Assembly: GCA_019418545.1 (NCBI GenBank)
Contig: DYBQ01000008.1
Location: 29,968-62,811 of the forward strand
DNA length: 32,844 nucleotides
Direction of reading: 5' to 3'
Source of the DNA: Clostridiales bacterium
GTDB taxonomy: Bacteria > Bacillota > Clostridia > Oscillospirales > Acutalibacteraceae
Below are positions 1 to 7,543 of this stretch, one piece after another. A model generated the notes under the pieces. The model saw only the letters and a program-made list of their open reading frames with translations. It searched no databases and was not told the DNA's origin. The position numbers and the translations under genes were made by a program. Position 1 is the first letter of the stretch; every line of letters starts with the position of its first letter.

Positions 1-1
1 C

Positions 2-346
2 GGGAAAGACCTGTTTCAGGATTCCCTTTGCGCAAAAGGCCGTATATCCAAGGTTTGGTTGGAAGTGGAAAAAGAAATTTCAGAATATGAGACAGAAAAA
101 GTTTCTATCCCCATCCAGCAGGATTTTTCGCCATTTTTGGAGGCTTTGTGTGAGGCTCCCGCTGTCCCTGAATCTCAAATTTCTAACGAGCCGCCGGAAG
201 GCATTCTGTGTGTGGAGCTGGAAGATGGTGTGGAATTTTGCTTGGAATTATATCATGGAGGATATGTGGCGTTTTCAGGGATAGACGGAGTGGCCTTTCA
301 GATGGATGCTTCTATTTTCAACACTTGGCTGCAATATTGTCAATAA
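2..346 (+). CDS. C-terminal part of an unknown protein, cut by the window edge
   Basis: The reading frame is open to the left edge. The first possible internal start (TTG at 59) has no ribosome site, so the real start lies outside the window. The visible 114 residues are acidic and soluble-looking, with no membrane segment. They end in an alternating hydrophobic/aromatic stretch (VEFCLELYHGGYVAFSGIDG). I do not recognise the family. The gene converges on the homocysteine-methyltransferase-like gene, and both share the terminator that begins one base after this stop codon. Confidence 0.6.
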   Translation, partial: GKDLFQDSLCAKGRISKVWLEVEKEISEYETEKVSIPIQQDFSPFLEALCEAPAVPESQISNEPPEGILCVELEDGVEFCLELYHGGYVAFSGIDGVAFQMDASIFNTWLQYCQ

Positions 347-397
347 AAAAACAGGATGTGCCAAAGGGAGAAACCCTCAAAAGCACATCCTGTTTTT
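347..397. terminator. Bidirectional intrinsic terminator
   Basis: Arms AAAAACAGGATGTGC (347-361) and GCACATCCTGTTTTT (383-397) pair perfectly over 15 bp. Each strand has a T-run on its exit side. It serves the unknown gene on the plus strand and the ddl-argS operon on the minus strand. Confidence 0.9.
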
Positions 398-404
398 CTA
401 TCAA

Positions 405-1610
405 TCAATATAAAATCGAGCCGTATTTGGCAGCTAACGGGGAAAGGATTTCTTCCTCCAATGCGCAGTTGCTGTCTATAATCAGACGGCCTGGAAAATA
501 TCGCAATGCTGCTTCCAAAACCGGCAGACTGTCTGTCTGTACGGCAATCGGCTGCCTGGTCATCGCCGCTTCTTTGGCCAGCCACTGGGCATCGTCAGGG
601 GTTTCAATCCGCACCAGCGTTGCATTGGCCACTTCATCGTCAATGTCAATCAAATCCTCTGCCAAGCCTCCATTACAGTCAAAAGGCTCGCTGAGGATAA
701 TGTCATCACCCAGAAAAAAAGCTTCCGACTCAATAGCAGCTGCATAGTTGTCAGCATCTTCATACAAGTCACAAGGAATTTCCCGTGAAAAATCACAAGC
801 TCCCAATGCCGCCAACTGTTTATCTGTCAAATGTACCCCGCCAATTAACGGAATGCCTGCATCCAGAAAGCCCGTACACTGCTTGGCAAACATTTCCGGC
901 GAAAGCGGAATGCCATCCTCATCCTCTGCCTCTGGCAGTGCAAGCAGTGGGATACTGGCATGGGGAAGCACTTCCTTCAGCATTTCCAGCATCTGCTCCG
1001 GCGTCAGATTGCCTTCCAGGCCAACGGCATCAGCACCCATGGCCTGCAGAACAATCACAGCCGGCAGCAGCGTGCCGCCGGATAACGTTTTCCCTGAAGA
1101 ATCCACCGTCAGGGAAGCGAGCACCGGCAGCTTCTTTCGTTTTGCGGCCAGCATGGCTGCCCGTAAATCAGAAAGGCACTGATGTCCCGATAAAAACAGG
1201 AAATCCGCTCCGGCTTTTACCAGCTCGTGGACCTGCGCACGATAAAATTCATAAATATCGTCAAAATCCTCTTCTCCCAGCGGCGGAACAAAAAGCCCGG
1301 TAGGCCCAAGCATGCCTCCCACCGGCAGCCCAAGCGGTTCAGCAGCTTTTTTTGACAGACGCATCAGCTCAAAATTCAACTCTTTCATGGAGTCTTGCAG
1401 GCCAAATTCTGCCAAAGCCGCCCCATTGCCTCCGGCAGTGGGGGCAAGGAGCAGCGAAGCGCCGCTGTTCTTAGCCTGTGTAAACATTTGAGAAATCGCT
1501 TGTGGATTTTGGCAATACCATTTTTCCGGGCATTCCCCAGGCGGCACCATTCGAACCAATGAAGCAGAGGGGGCAGCTATAACGGCAGGAAGAGAAAAAG
1601 GGAAGCTCAT
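405..1610 (-). CDS. Degenerate homocysteine S-methyltransferase/MetH-like protein
   Basis: This 401-residue protein resembles the N-terminal half of short clostridial MetH proteins. Residues about 40-300 follow the homocysteine-binding barrel (LGPTG at 101-105, GADAVGLEGN at 192-201, PLLALP at 221-226). Residues about 310-401 resemble the start of the pterin-binding barrel (ALRYFPGRLIIDSN) and stop there. The zinc-ligand cysteines of active enzymes fall in GxNC and GGCCGT motifs; here these read GLEGN and IGGVH, so the metal site appears lost. It is the last gene of the operon, 28 bp after argS, with an AAAGGA ribosome site. Methyltransferase activity is doubtful. It could have another role or be decaying, although the frame is intact. 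Confidence 0.65.
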   Translation of the reverse strand: MSFPFSLPAVIAAPSASLVRMVPPGECPEKWYCQNPQAISQMFTQAKNSGASLLLAPTAGGNGAALAEFGLQDSMKELNFELMRLSKKAAEPLGLPVGGMLGPTGLFVPPLGEEDFDDIYEFYRAQVHELVKAGADFLFLSGHQCLSDLRAAMLAAKRKKLPVLASLTVDSSGKTLSGGTLLPAVIVLQAMGADAVGLEGNLTPEQMLEMLKEVLPHASIPLLALPEAEDEDGIPLSPEMFAKQCTGFLDAGIPLIGGVHLTDKQLAALGACDFSREIPCDLYEDADNYAAAIESEAFFLGDDIILSEPFDCNGGLAEDLIDIDDEVANATLVRIETPDDAQWLAKEAAMTRQPIAVQTDSLPVLEAALRYFPGRLIIDSNCALEEEILSPLAAKYGSILY

Positions 1611-1638
1611 GGCACTATCCTTTCTTACAACACCTTGA

Positions 1639-3366
1639 TTACATGCTTTCCGGGACAGTAATCTTCATCAGATTCAGCACGTTGCAAATCACGGTTTTGG
1701 TAGCCAGGCACAATGTCAGCCGGGCAGCCGTCAGGCTTTCTTCCACGCCCTTGACACGGCAGGCATTATAGAACTTGTGGAACAGGGTTGCAGCAGTAAT
1801 CACATAGCGGGTAATCCGAGCCGGGTCATAATCCCGTGCTGCACCAATAATTTCGTCGGTATAGGCAGACAGATGACGAATCAACTCCACTTCTTCGGGA
1901 GCCGTCAGCAATGCCAGCTCTTCATCGCTGCATTCTCTGGGAGAAATCCCGTCAGCTGCCAATGCTTTCAAAATACTGCAAATCCGGGCATGGGCATACT
2001 GGACATAATATACCGGATTCTGGGCGTCCTGCTGAATGGCCAAATCCAAATCAAAGTCCACCGCAGAATTGGCTTCCCGCATGTTAAAGAAGAAACGAGC
2101 GGCATCTACCGGTACCTCATCCAGCAAATCGGAAAGCTGAATCGCCTTACCGGTACGTTTGCTCATCCGAATCGGCACCCCATCCTTCATCAGGCGCACC
2201 AGCTGCATCAACACCACGTCCAGCTTTTCGCCGTCCAGTCCAATCGCATCCATGGCGCCCTTCATCCGGGCCACATGGCCGTGATGGTCGGCGCCCCAGA
2301 TATCGATGCAGCGCTCAAAACCGCGGTCAAACTTATTCTTGTGATAGGCGATGTCGGCGGTCATATAGGTGGGATTACCGTTCTGACGCACCAATACTTC
2401 ATCCTTGGGCTGCTCGTCATCTTTGGTCTTTACTTTGGCATATTTGGCCGTAAAATCTGCGCCCTTATACCAGATAGCGCCGTCCTGCTCATAGGTCAGG
2501 CCCTTTTCGGTCAGCAAATCCACCACGGCCTTCACTTCACCGTCTTCATGCAAACGGCTTTCCAGGAACCACTCATCATATTCAATGCGGTATTTTTTCA
2601 TATCCGCCTTCATTTTGGCAATGTTCTGGGGCAATGCAAAGGAAACCAGCGCATGACGCCGCTCCTCCTCGGTTTTGCTCATCAGCTCATCGCCATGAAT
2701 GTCGGCATAAGCCTTCGCAAAATCTGTGATGTAGTCGCCGTGATAGCTATCCTCCGGCAGCTCCGGGGCATTTTCCCCGGCAAACAGCTGCTGATACCGG
2801 ATGCTCAAAGACAAACCAAATTTTTCAATCTGATTGCCAGCGTCGTTCACATAAAACTCACGCCACACATTATATCCGGCAGCATCCAGCACGGCAGCCA
2901 GGCAATCGCCCAGTGCGCCGCCCCGGGCATTTCCCATATGCATAGGACCAGTGGGGTTGGCAGAGACAAACTCTACCATCACTTTTTTCCCCTGGCCATA
3001 ATCGCTGCGGCCATACTCTGCTCCCTTTTCCAGAATGTCCCGAAGCACGTCGCCCTGGAACCGGGGGCTGAAAAAGAAATTCAAAAATCCCGGTCCGGCA
3101 ATTTCCATTCTTTCAAAATAGGTCTTGGACAAATCCATATGAGCGGCAATCGCTTCTGCAATTTTGCGGGGAGCTGCACGGAATGCCCGCGCTCCTGCCA
3201 TTGCGGCATTACAAGACCAATCGCCGTGGCTGCGGTCTGCGGGAATTTCCAGATTAAATGCGGGAACCTCAGCCTGAGGCAAATCCCCAGCTTCCATTGC
3301 TTTCTCTATGCTGTTAATAATGGCGCACCGAAGCTCCTCCGTCGCCTGCTGTACTAATTTAGACAT
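1639..3366 (-). CDS. argS: Arginyl-tRNA synthetase
   Basis: This 575-residue class I enzyme charges tRNA-Arg in the cytoplasm. The N-terminal Add1 domain (residues 1-100) precedes the catalytic domain, which holds SANPTGPMHMGNARGG (135-150, the HIGH motif as HMGN) and the KMSKS motif as MSKRTG (401-406). The C-terminal DALR anticodon-binding domain ends in NLMKITVPESM. The length is normal for the family. The ribosome site AAAGGAGG lies inside the end of the DUF1934 gene, whose stop is 1 bp before this start, so the two are translationally linked. No T-box leader is seen immediately upstream; the gene depends on the ddl operon promoter or an internal one. Confidence 0.97.
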   Translation of the reverse strand: MSKLVQQATEELRCAIINSIEKAMEAGDLPQAEVPAFNLEIPADRSHGDWSCNAAMAGARAFRAAPRKIAEAIAAHMDLSKTYFERMEIAGPGFLNFFFSPRFQGDVLRDILEKGAEYGRSDYGQGKKVMVEFVSANPTGPMHMGNARGGALGDCLAAVLDAAGYNVWREFYVNDAGNQIEKFGLSLSIRYQQLFAGENAPELPEDSYHGDYITDFAKAYADIHGDELMSKTEEERRHALVSFALPQNIAKMKADMKKYRIEYDEWFLESRLHEDGEVKAVVDLLTEKGLTYEQDGAIWYKGADFTAKYAKVKTKDDEQPKDEVLVRQNGNPTYMTADIAYHKNKFDRGFERCIDIWGADHHGHVARMKGAMDAIGLDGEKLDVVLMQLVRLMKDGVPIRMSKRTGKAIQLSDLLDEVPVDAARFFFNMREANSAVDFDLDLAIQQDAQNPVYYVQYAHARICSILKALAADGISPRECSDEELALLTAPEEVELIRHLSAYTDEIIGAARDYDPARITRYVITAATLFHKFYNACRVKGVEESLTAARLTLCLATKTVICNVLNLMKITVPESM

Positions 3367-3367
3367 T

Positions 3368-3796
3368 TTATGTTGCGGCCTCCTTTACAGTAATGGAAAT
3401 TTCGTTGTTGCTGGACAGGTTGGAATTGATATCCAGCGTATAGCGCACCTGCAGACTGCCCCCATCTTCTCCAAGAGTAGAAACAAAACTGCTGGTAAAG
3501 ACCCCTACCATCAATTGACCATAGCCGGTATCATATTGGCACAGATGGCGCTTCCCCTTTTCCAAAATTAAACGGGTTGCGGAATTATCCCGCATGAGCG
3601 TAACCTTATCATCCCTCTCCACTTTGAGAATGGAGGTTTGATAACGGTTCGGGTCATCTTCATCATATTCTTTATAGGCAATATACCAATGGTCGCCTTT
3701 TCGGACATAGGAACCCAGCGTATCAATGCGGATTTCTCCGGTTTCACCATCCACCTGCTGTTTTCCCACAATGGAAATCATATAATCTTCCTTCAT
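3368..3796 (-). CDS. DUF1934 (YwiB-like) beta-barrel protein
   Basis: This 142-residue protein starts MKEDYMISIVGKQQVDGETG. The ATG at 3796 was chosen because AAAGGA lies 7-8 bases upstream; a longer open frame to 3919 would overlap murI. Its beta-strand pattern, including a YDTGYGQLMVGVFT block and a C-terminal SNNEISITVKE strand, is that of the DUF1934/YwiB family, small cytosolic lipocalin-like barrels of unknown function in Firmicutes. Placement directly before argS is a recurring arrangement for this family. It lies 22 bp after murI in the same operon. Confidence 0.88.
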   Translation of the reverse strand: MKEDYMISIVGKQQVDGETGEIRIDTLGSYVRKGDHWYIAYKEYDEDDPNRYQTSILKVERDDKVTLMRDNSATRLILEKGKRHLCQYDTGYGQLMVGVFTSSFVSTLGEDGGSLQVRYTLDINSNLSSNNEISITVKEAAT

Positions 3797-3818
3797 ATGG
3801 CATTCCTTTTCTCTTGTT

Positions 3819-4643
3819 TCAATATCGGTCAATGTCAATGTGGGAAACCTCTCCCTGTACATCCTGCTCCAAAAAGATTCCCGCCACACCGGAAAATCCT
3901 TCGGTACGGTCGCTGACATAAAAATGGTGCCGGCCCGCTGTGCAATGTCCAGTAAGAAGGTTCATTTGCTCAAGCAGCGCTACGCAGTGGCGTGCAGCTT
4001 CCCTTCCGCTGTTAATCAGGGTAACATCTTCCCCCATCACCTGCGAAATCACCGGTGCAATAATGGGATAATGAGTACAGCCCAAAATCAGGGTATCCAC
4101 ACCGGCCTCTTTCACCGGCGTTAGATATCTTTCTACAGTCAGCCGGGTAAGCGGGTCCTCCGGCTGTACAAATCCGTTTTCCACCAGCGGAACAAACAGT
4201 GGGCAATCCTGCCCAAACACCTGAAAATCAGGATTGATAGCTGCCAGTTCTTTTTGATAAGAACCGCTCCGAATGGTGGCGGTTGTCCCCAACACCCCGA
4301 TTTTTCCATTTCGAGTGGCTGTAGCAGCCTCACGGGCAGTGGGCCGCAATACGCCTACAAACGGCACACCAAGTATATCGCTGAGCAATTCCCCTTTCGG
4401 GCCTGCTACGGAGCTCACTGTACCACAGGCTGCCAAAATCATTTTAACGTTTTTGGACTGAAGGAACGCTATATCCTGGCGGGCATATTTCACAATGGTT
4501 TCCCTGCTTCTGCTGCCATAGGGGACTCGGCCCGTATCTCCAAAATAAACAATATCTTCATGGGGCAGCAAAGCTGAAAGAGCCTTAAAAGCAGTCAGCC
4601 CTCCCAAACCGGAATCAAAAACGCCGATAGGGCGGTTATCCAT
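3819..4643 (-). CDS. murI: Glutamate racemase
   Basis: This 274-residue cofactor-independent racemase supplies D-glutamate for peptidoglycan. DSGLGG (10-15), the catalytic cysteine in AACGTVSS (Cys73) and the second catalytic cysteine in LGCTHYP (Cys189) are all present. The usual ACNT motif reads ACGT here. The ATG at 4643 was chosen over a TTG at 4655, which would sit directly against the AAAGGA ribosome site with no spacing; the ATG start also gives the family's typical MDNRPIGVFDSG N-terminus. It follows ddl by 37 bp, so two D-amino-acid steps of wall synthesis are co-transcribed. Confidence 0.96.
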   Translation of the reverse strand: MDNRPIGVFDSGLGGLTAFKALSALLPHEDIVYFGDTGRVPYGSRSRETIVKYARQDIAFLQSKNVKMILAACGTVSSVAGPKGELLSDILGVPFVGVLRPTAREAATATRNGKIGVLGTTATIRSGSYQKELAAINPDFQVFGQDCPLFVPLVENGFVQPEDPLTRLTVERYLTPVKEAGVDTLILGCTHYPIIAPVISQVMGEDVTLINSGREAARHCVALLEQMNLLTGHCTAGRHHFYVSDRTEGFSGVAGIFLEQDVQGEVSHIDIDRY

Positions 4644-4680
4644 GTTTGCAACCAATCCTTTCTATCACAAAAGCAAGCAC

Positions 4681-5757
4681 TTATCCCTGTACACCGGCAG
4701 CCTTCATGGCATAGTCAATGAGTTTATCCATCAGCTCTTTTCCAGAAACCCCACAGGCTTCCCAGAGCTTCGGATACATGCTGATAGAAGTAAAGCCTGG
4801 AAGGGTATTCAGCTCATTCAGCAGCACCTTGCCGTCAGATTCGCGGACAAAGAAATCCACCCGAGCCAGGCCCTTACAGCCCAGCATCCGATAAGCGCGC
4901 ACGGCGGTTTTTCGGATTTCCTCTGCTGTTTCTTCCGAAAGCCGTGCCGGGATATACAGCTGAGAGGTACCGTTTTTATACTTATCATCATAGTCATAGA
5001 AGGCAGCGGAAGCACCGATTTCCCCTACGATAGAGGCTTCTGGATATTCGTTGCCCAAAACGGCACACTCGACCTCCTGGCCCACAATCCCCTCTTCCAC
5101 GACGATTTTGCTGTCTTCCCGGGCAGCCTTTGCCACAGCTTCATCTAACTCTTCAATGGAGTTTACTTTGCTGACGCCAACAGAAGAGCCAGCATTTGCA
5201 GGCTTGACGAACACGGGAAAATCCAGACGCTGGACAATTTTGTTTTTAATCGTCTCTGCTGCCGCTTCATATCGATGGGCAAAGAACCACAAATAATGCG
5301 CCTGCTCAATCCCGGCATTGGTCAGGAGCGAATGTGCAACAGCCTTATCCATACAAATTGCAGAAGACAACGTATCACACCCTACATAGGGAATCCCTGC
5401 CAAAGCAAAGAGCCCCTGCATGGTGCCGTCCTCGCCATTTTTTCCATGAAGTACCGGCACAATAACATCCACCGGGATAACCTGTACGCCATTGCCGCCC
5501 AGCACCACGATTCCATGGGTAACGCGGTCGGGGCTGAGAAAAGCGGGCTTACAGCCAGCATCTTTTTCCCAGCTTCCATCCGGCAGTGCATCCACAGGAC
5601 CTGGATATAACAGCCATCGTCCGTCTTTGGTGATGCCCAGTGCAATCACATTATATTTTTCCTCATCCAGCTGCCGTAAAATATAGCTGGCAGACATCAG
5701 AGAAACCTCATGCTCGGAAGAACAACCTCCAAAAAGCACGGCAACATTCTTTTTCAT
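4681..5757 (-). CDS. ddl: D-alanine--D-alanine ligase
   Basis: This 358-residue ATP-grasp ligase joins two D-alanines for peptidoglycan precursors. It has LFGGCSSEHEVS at the N-terminus, HGKNGEDGTMQG, the ATP-binding VFVKPANAGSSVGVSKV, and NELNTLPGFTSISMYPKL near the C-terminus. The omega-loop reads FYDYDDKY; the tyrosine is typical of D-Ala-D-Ala ligases rather than the phenylalanine of D-Ser ligases, so a VanC/VanG role is unlikely. The ATG at 5757 is favoured by homology. The purine-rich AGGAAAGG lies about 14 bases upstream, and a TTG at 5787 would add ten residues. It is the first gene of the minus-strand operon. Confidence 0.95.
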   Translation of the reverse strand: MKKNVAVLFGGCSSEHEVSLMSASYILRQLDEEKYNVIALGITKDGRWLLYPGPVDALPDGSWEKDAGCKPAFLSPDRVTHGIVVLGGNGVQVIPVDVIVPVLHGKNGEDGTMQGLFALAGIPYVGCDTLSSAICMDKAVAHSLLTNAGIEQAHYLWFFAHRYEAAAETIKNKIVQRLDFPVFVKPANAGSSVGVSKVNSIEELDEAVAKAAREDSKIVVEEGIVGQEVECAVLGNEYPEASIVGEIGASAAFYDYDDKYKNGTSQLYIPARLSEETAEEIRKTAVRAYRMLGCKGLARVDFFVRESDGKVLLNELNTLPGFTSISMYPKLWEACGVSGKELMDKLIDYAMKAAGVQG

Positions 5758-5810
5758 AGAAGAAACCACAACCTTTCCTGATTTCAAAATGGTCGCTTTT
5801 CTGAAATTTA

Positions 5811-5839
5811 ATCATACCACACCATTGGCTTCGGCGCAA
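5811..5839 (-). promoter_or_regulatory. Sigma-A-type promoter of the ddl-murI-argS operon
   Basis: On the minus strand, TTGCGC (5834-5839) and TATGAT (5811-5816) are separated by exactly 17 bp, with TGG before the -10 (extended -10). This gives a leader of roughly 45 bases before ddl. Confidence 0.6.
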
Positions 5840-5934
5840 CTGACAGAATGGCAAAAACCCATGAGGCAGCCCGTTTTTTTCTGGCAAATACGATTTTAAC
5901 TGGTAATCTTCAGTTTTTGATTTCCCCTTTACGC

Positions 5935-5964
5935 AAAAAGGACTCTGTCAAAACGACAGAGTCC
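5935..5964 (-). terminator. Intrinsic terminator of the DUF3737 gene
   Basis: On the minus strand a 10-bp perfect stem, GGACTCTGTC/GACAGAGTCC, with a five-base loop is followed by TTTTT. It lies 19 bp past the DUF3737 stop codon. Confidence 0.88.
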
Positions 5965-5982
5965 CTATGGATTTTTATCAAT

Positions 5983-6828
5983 TTATGCCCGTGTTTCAAT
6001 GCTGCACACTGTTTCAGCAGGACAATACTCATCCCGAATAATCTCGCCAATTGAATCGGCTATAATATGGCCGCTGCGGGGATTTTTTACACTCTCGATT
6101 TTTCCCTTTACCTCAGCTTGTACGTCACTGTATTCAAAGGCCAAATCGCAGTTTTCCATCTGGCAGTCTTCCAGCACCAGCCCTTTTGCGTAACACAGCG
6201 GCTGCGTCCCAATAATCCGGCAGCGCCGCAATGTCAGGTTTTCACAATACCATCCCAGATATTCTCCTTTTACCACGCTGTCCTCTACCGTCACATTTTT
6301 ACTGTGCCAAAAAGCATCCTTGGTGTCCAGATTGGAATTTCGAATTATCATGTTCTCCACATATTGAAAAGAATATTTTCCCTGCATAGTCAGCCCATCG
6401 ATTTCCAAATCCCGGCATTGGAAAAAGGGATATTCTGAAACCAGCCTGGTGTCTCGAATCTTCATTCCCCGACAAATCCATCCAAATTCCGGCGACGAAA
6501 TATCACAATTTTCCACCGTTGTATCATCACATTCCCGCAATGCCTTAATCCCTTCCATCCGGCAATTGCGCAAAATCATTTTTTGGTCATACCACAGGGC
6601 TGCACGACATCCTTCCGTCATCCGGGAATTTTCCACTAAACCGTCTGTTACATGCCAAAAAGGATACCGCAAATGGAAATCGCAGTTTTCCACTTGGATA
6701 TTCCTGCATTCCTTGAGCGCTGATTCTCCATCTTCAGGACCATCAAACATACATCCAACAATTTGGGCATCGTGAATGCCATATAAGGCGCGTTCCTGAC
6801 CAAAGGTATCATTCCGATAGGTTTTCAT
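5983..6828 (-). CDS. DUF3737 family beta-helix protein
   Basis: This 281-residue protein starts MKTYRNDTFGQERALYG. The ATG at 6828 was chosen because GGAGG lies 8 bases upstream; an earlier start at 6852 lacks one. Most of its length is built of short repeats of about 18-22 residues ending in patterns such as ENCDF, RNCRM, EDSVV and EDCQM, which predict a right-handed parallel beta-helix. This matches the DUF3737 family of Firmicutes and Bacteroidetes, whose function is unknown. It has no signal peptide, so it is probably cytoplasmic. It has its own promoter and terminator. Confidence 0.85.
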   Translation of the reverse strand: MKTYRNDTFGQERALYGIHDAQIVGCMFDGPEDGESALKECRNIQVENCDFHLRYPFWHVTDGLVENSRMTEGCRAALWYDQKMILRNCRMEGIKALRECDDTTVENCDISSPEFGWICRGMKIRDTRLVSEYPFFQCRDLEIDGLTMQGKYSFQYVENMIIRNSNLDTKDAFWHSKNVTVEDSVVKGEYLGWYCENLTLRRCRIIGTQPLCYAKGLVLEDCQMENCDLAFEYSDVQAEVKGKIESVKNPRSGHIIADSIGEIIRDEYCPAETVCSIETRA

Positions 6829-6907
6829 GTGTAATGCCTCCAATGGAATCAATAAAAAATAAGTTGGAGCTTCCCTTATTGCAGCCGCTGGAAACGACTC
6901 CTTTTTT

Positions 6908-6936
6908 ATTATACTCCAACTTTACTTTTGTGTCTA
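6908..6936 (-). promoter_or_regulatory. Sigma-A promoter of the DUF3737 gene
   Basis: On the minus strand TAGACA (6931-6936) and TATAAT (6908-6913) are 17 bp apart. A 9-bp inverted repeat, AAGTTGGAG/CTCCAACTT (6861-6869 and 6914-6922), has one arm in the promoter spacer and the other in the leader. Confidence 0.75.
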
Positions 6937-7014
6937 ATATCCATTTGATATCGCAGCCCATAGATAAAAGGCATAGGATTTTTATGTAAGGGAGCTGGGA
7001 GAAGCCCCCTTGTT

Positions 7015-7440
7015 TTATTTTTTCTTTTTCTTATCAAAGGAGGGGTTAAAGGCATAAAAATTCCGGCTGTCCAACTGGTCAGTTAAAATTCGAAGTCCTT
7101 CTCCAAAGCGCTGGTAGTGAACGATTTCCCTCTCCCGCAGGAACTTAATGGGGTCTCTCACATCAGGGTCATCTGCATACCGCAAAATATTGTCATACGT
7201 GAGCCGGGCTTTTTGCTCAGCGGCAAGGTTCTCGTTCAAATCGGCAATAGGGTCGCCTGTAACCGCCAAGCCATCCGCGCTAAAGGGAGTACCACTGGCC
7301 GCTGCAGGGTATACACCGGTAGTGTGGTCCACAAAATAAGCATCCCATCCGGCCTTTTTTATATCTTCCGGGCTCACATTCCGGGTAAGCTGATAGACAA
7401 TCGCGCCCACCATTTCCAGATGTCCCAGTTCTTCTGTACC
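7015..7440 (-). CDS. cotJC: cotJC 3' part (manganese-catalase-like spore coat protein), split by the element
   Basis: The 141 codons from GTEELGHLEMVGAIVYQL to the lysine tail are the C-terminal two thirds of CotJC, a manganese-catalase-family protein of the spore coat. The metal-binding ExxH (EELGH) and the later E...H pair (REREIVHYQRF) are here, but the first conserved glutamate is in the 5' part at 31466-31650. The cotJC frame starts at the element junction. An open frame runs 17 codons further into the element to an ATG at 7491 (MDIKEDVLSVYHC...), which is element sequence and has no clear ribosome site. Joining codon 62 (GGT, shared) to the 5' part gives an in-frame 202-residue protein, normal for CotJC. 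Confidence 0.93.
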   Translation of the reverse strand, partial: GTEELGHLEMVGAIVYQLTRNVSPEDIKKAGWDAYFVDHTTGVYPAAASGTPFSADGLAVTGDPIADLNENLAAEQKARLTYDNILRYADDPDVRDPIKFLREREIVHYQRFGEGLRILTDQLDSRNFYAFNPSFDKKKKK

Positions 7441-7458
7441 TACTGAAGGGTCACAGTG
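7424..7458. other. attL: left junction of the element in cotJC
   Basis: Plus strand: cotJC-derived half CCCAGTTCTTCTGTA (7424-7438), central CC (7439-7440), element half TACTGAAGGGTCACAGTG (7441-7458). The element half matches the reverse complement of the right-end half (31448-31465) at 15 of 18 positions. CTTCTGTACC here and CTTCGGTACC at 31458-31467 form a direct repeat with one mismatch, as expected for attL and attR. Confidence 0.85.
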
Positions 7459-7543
7459 GTATACTGATAAAACATCCTCTTTTATGTCCATTATTTCTTG
7501 ATTTTTTCTATATTTGATAACTAAATATATAGAGGCGATAACC

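Noticed and set aside
1777..3357. 526-codon open frame on the plus strand
   Set aside because: It is exactly antisense to argS, whose motifs are complete, and has no ribosome site or family resemblance. It is a codon-bias shadow.
3897..3907. CCTTCGGTAC inside murI
   Set aside because: It is a ten-base match to the att core produced by the codons for TEG. The flanking bases do not match the half-sites, so chance is enough. It also warns against over-reading the internal site.
4681..5757. VanG/VanC-type D-Ala-D-Ser ligase
   Set aside because: The omega-loop has the tyrosine of D-Ala-D-Ala ligases (FYDYDDKY), and no serine racemase or VanXY gene is nearby.
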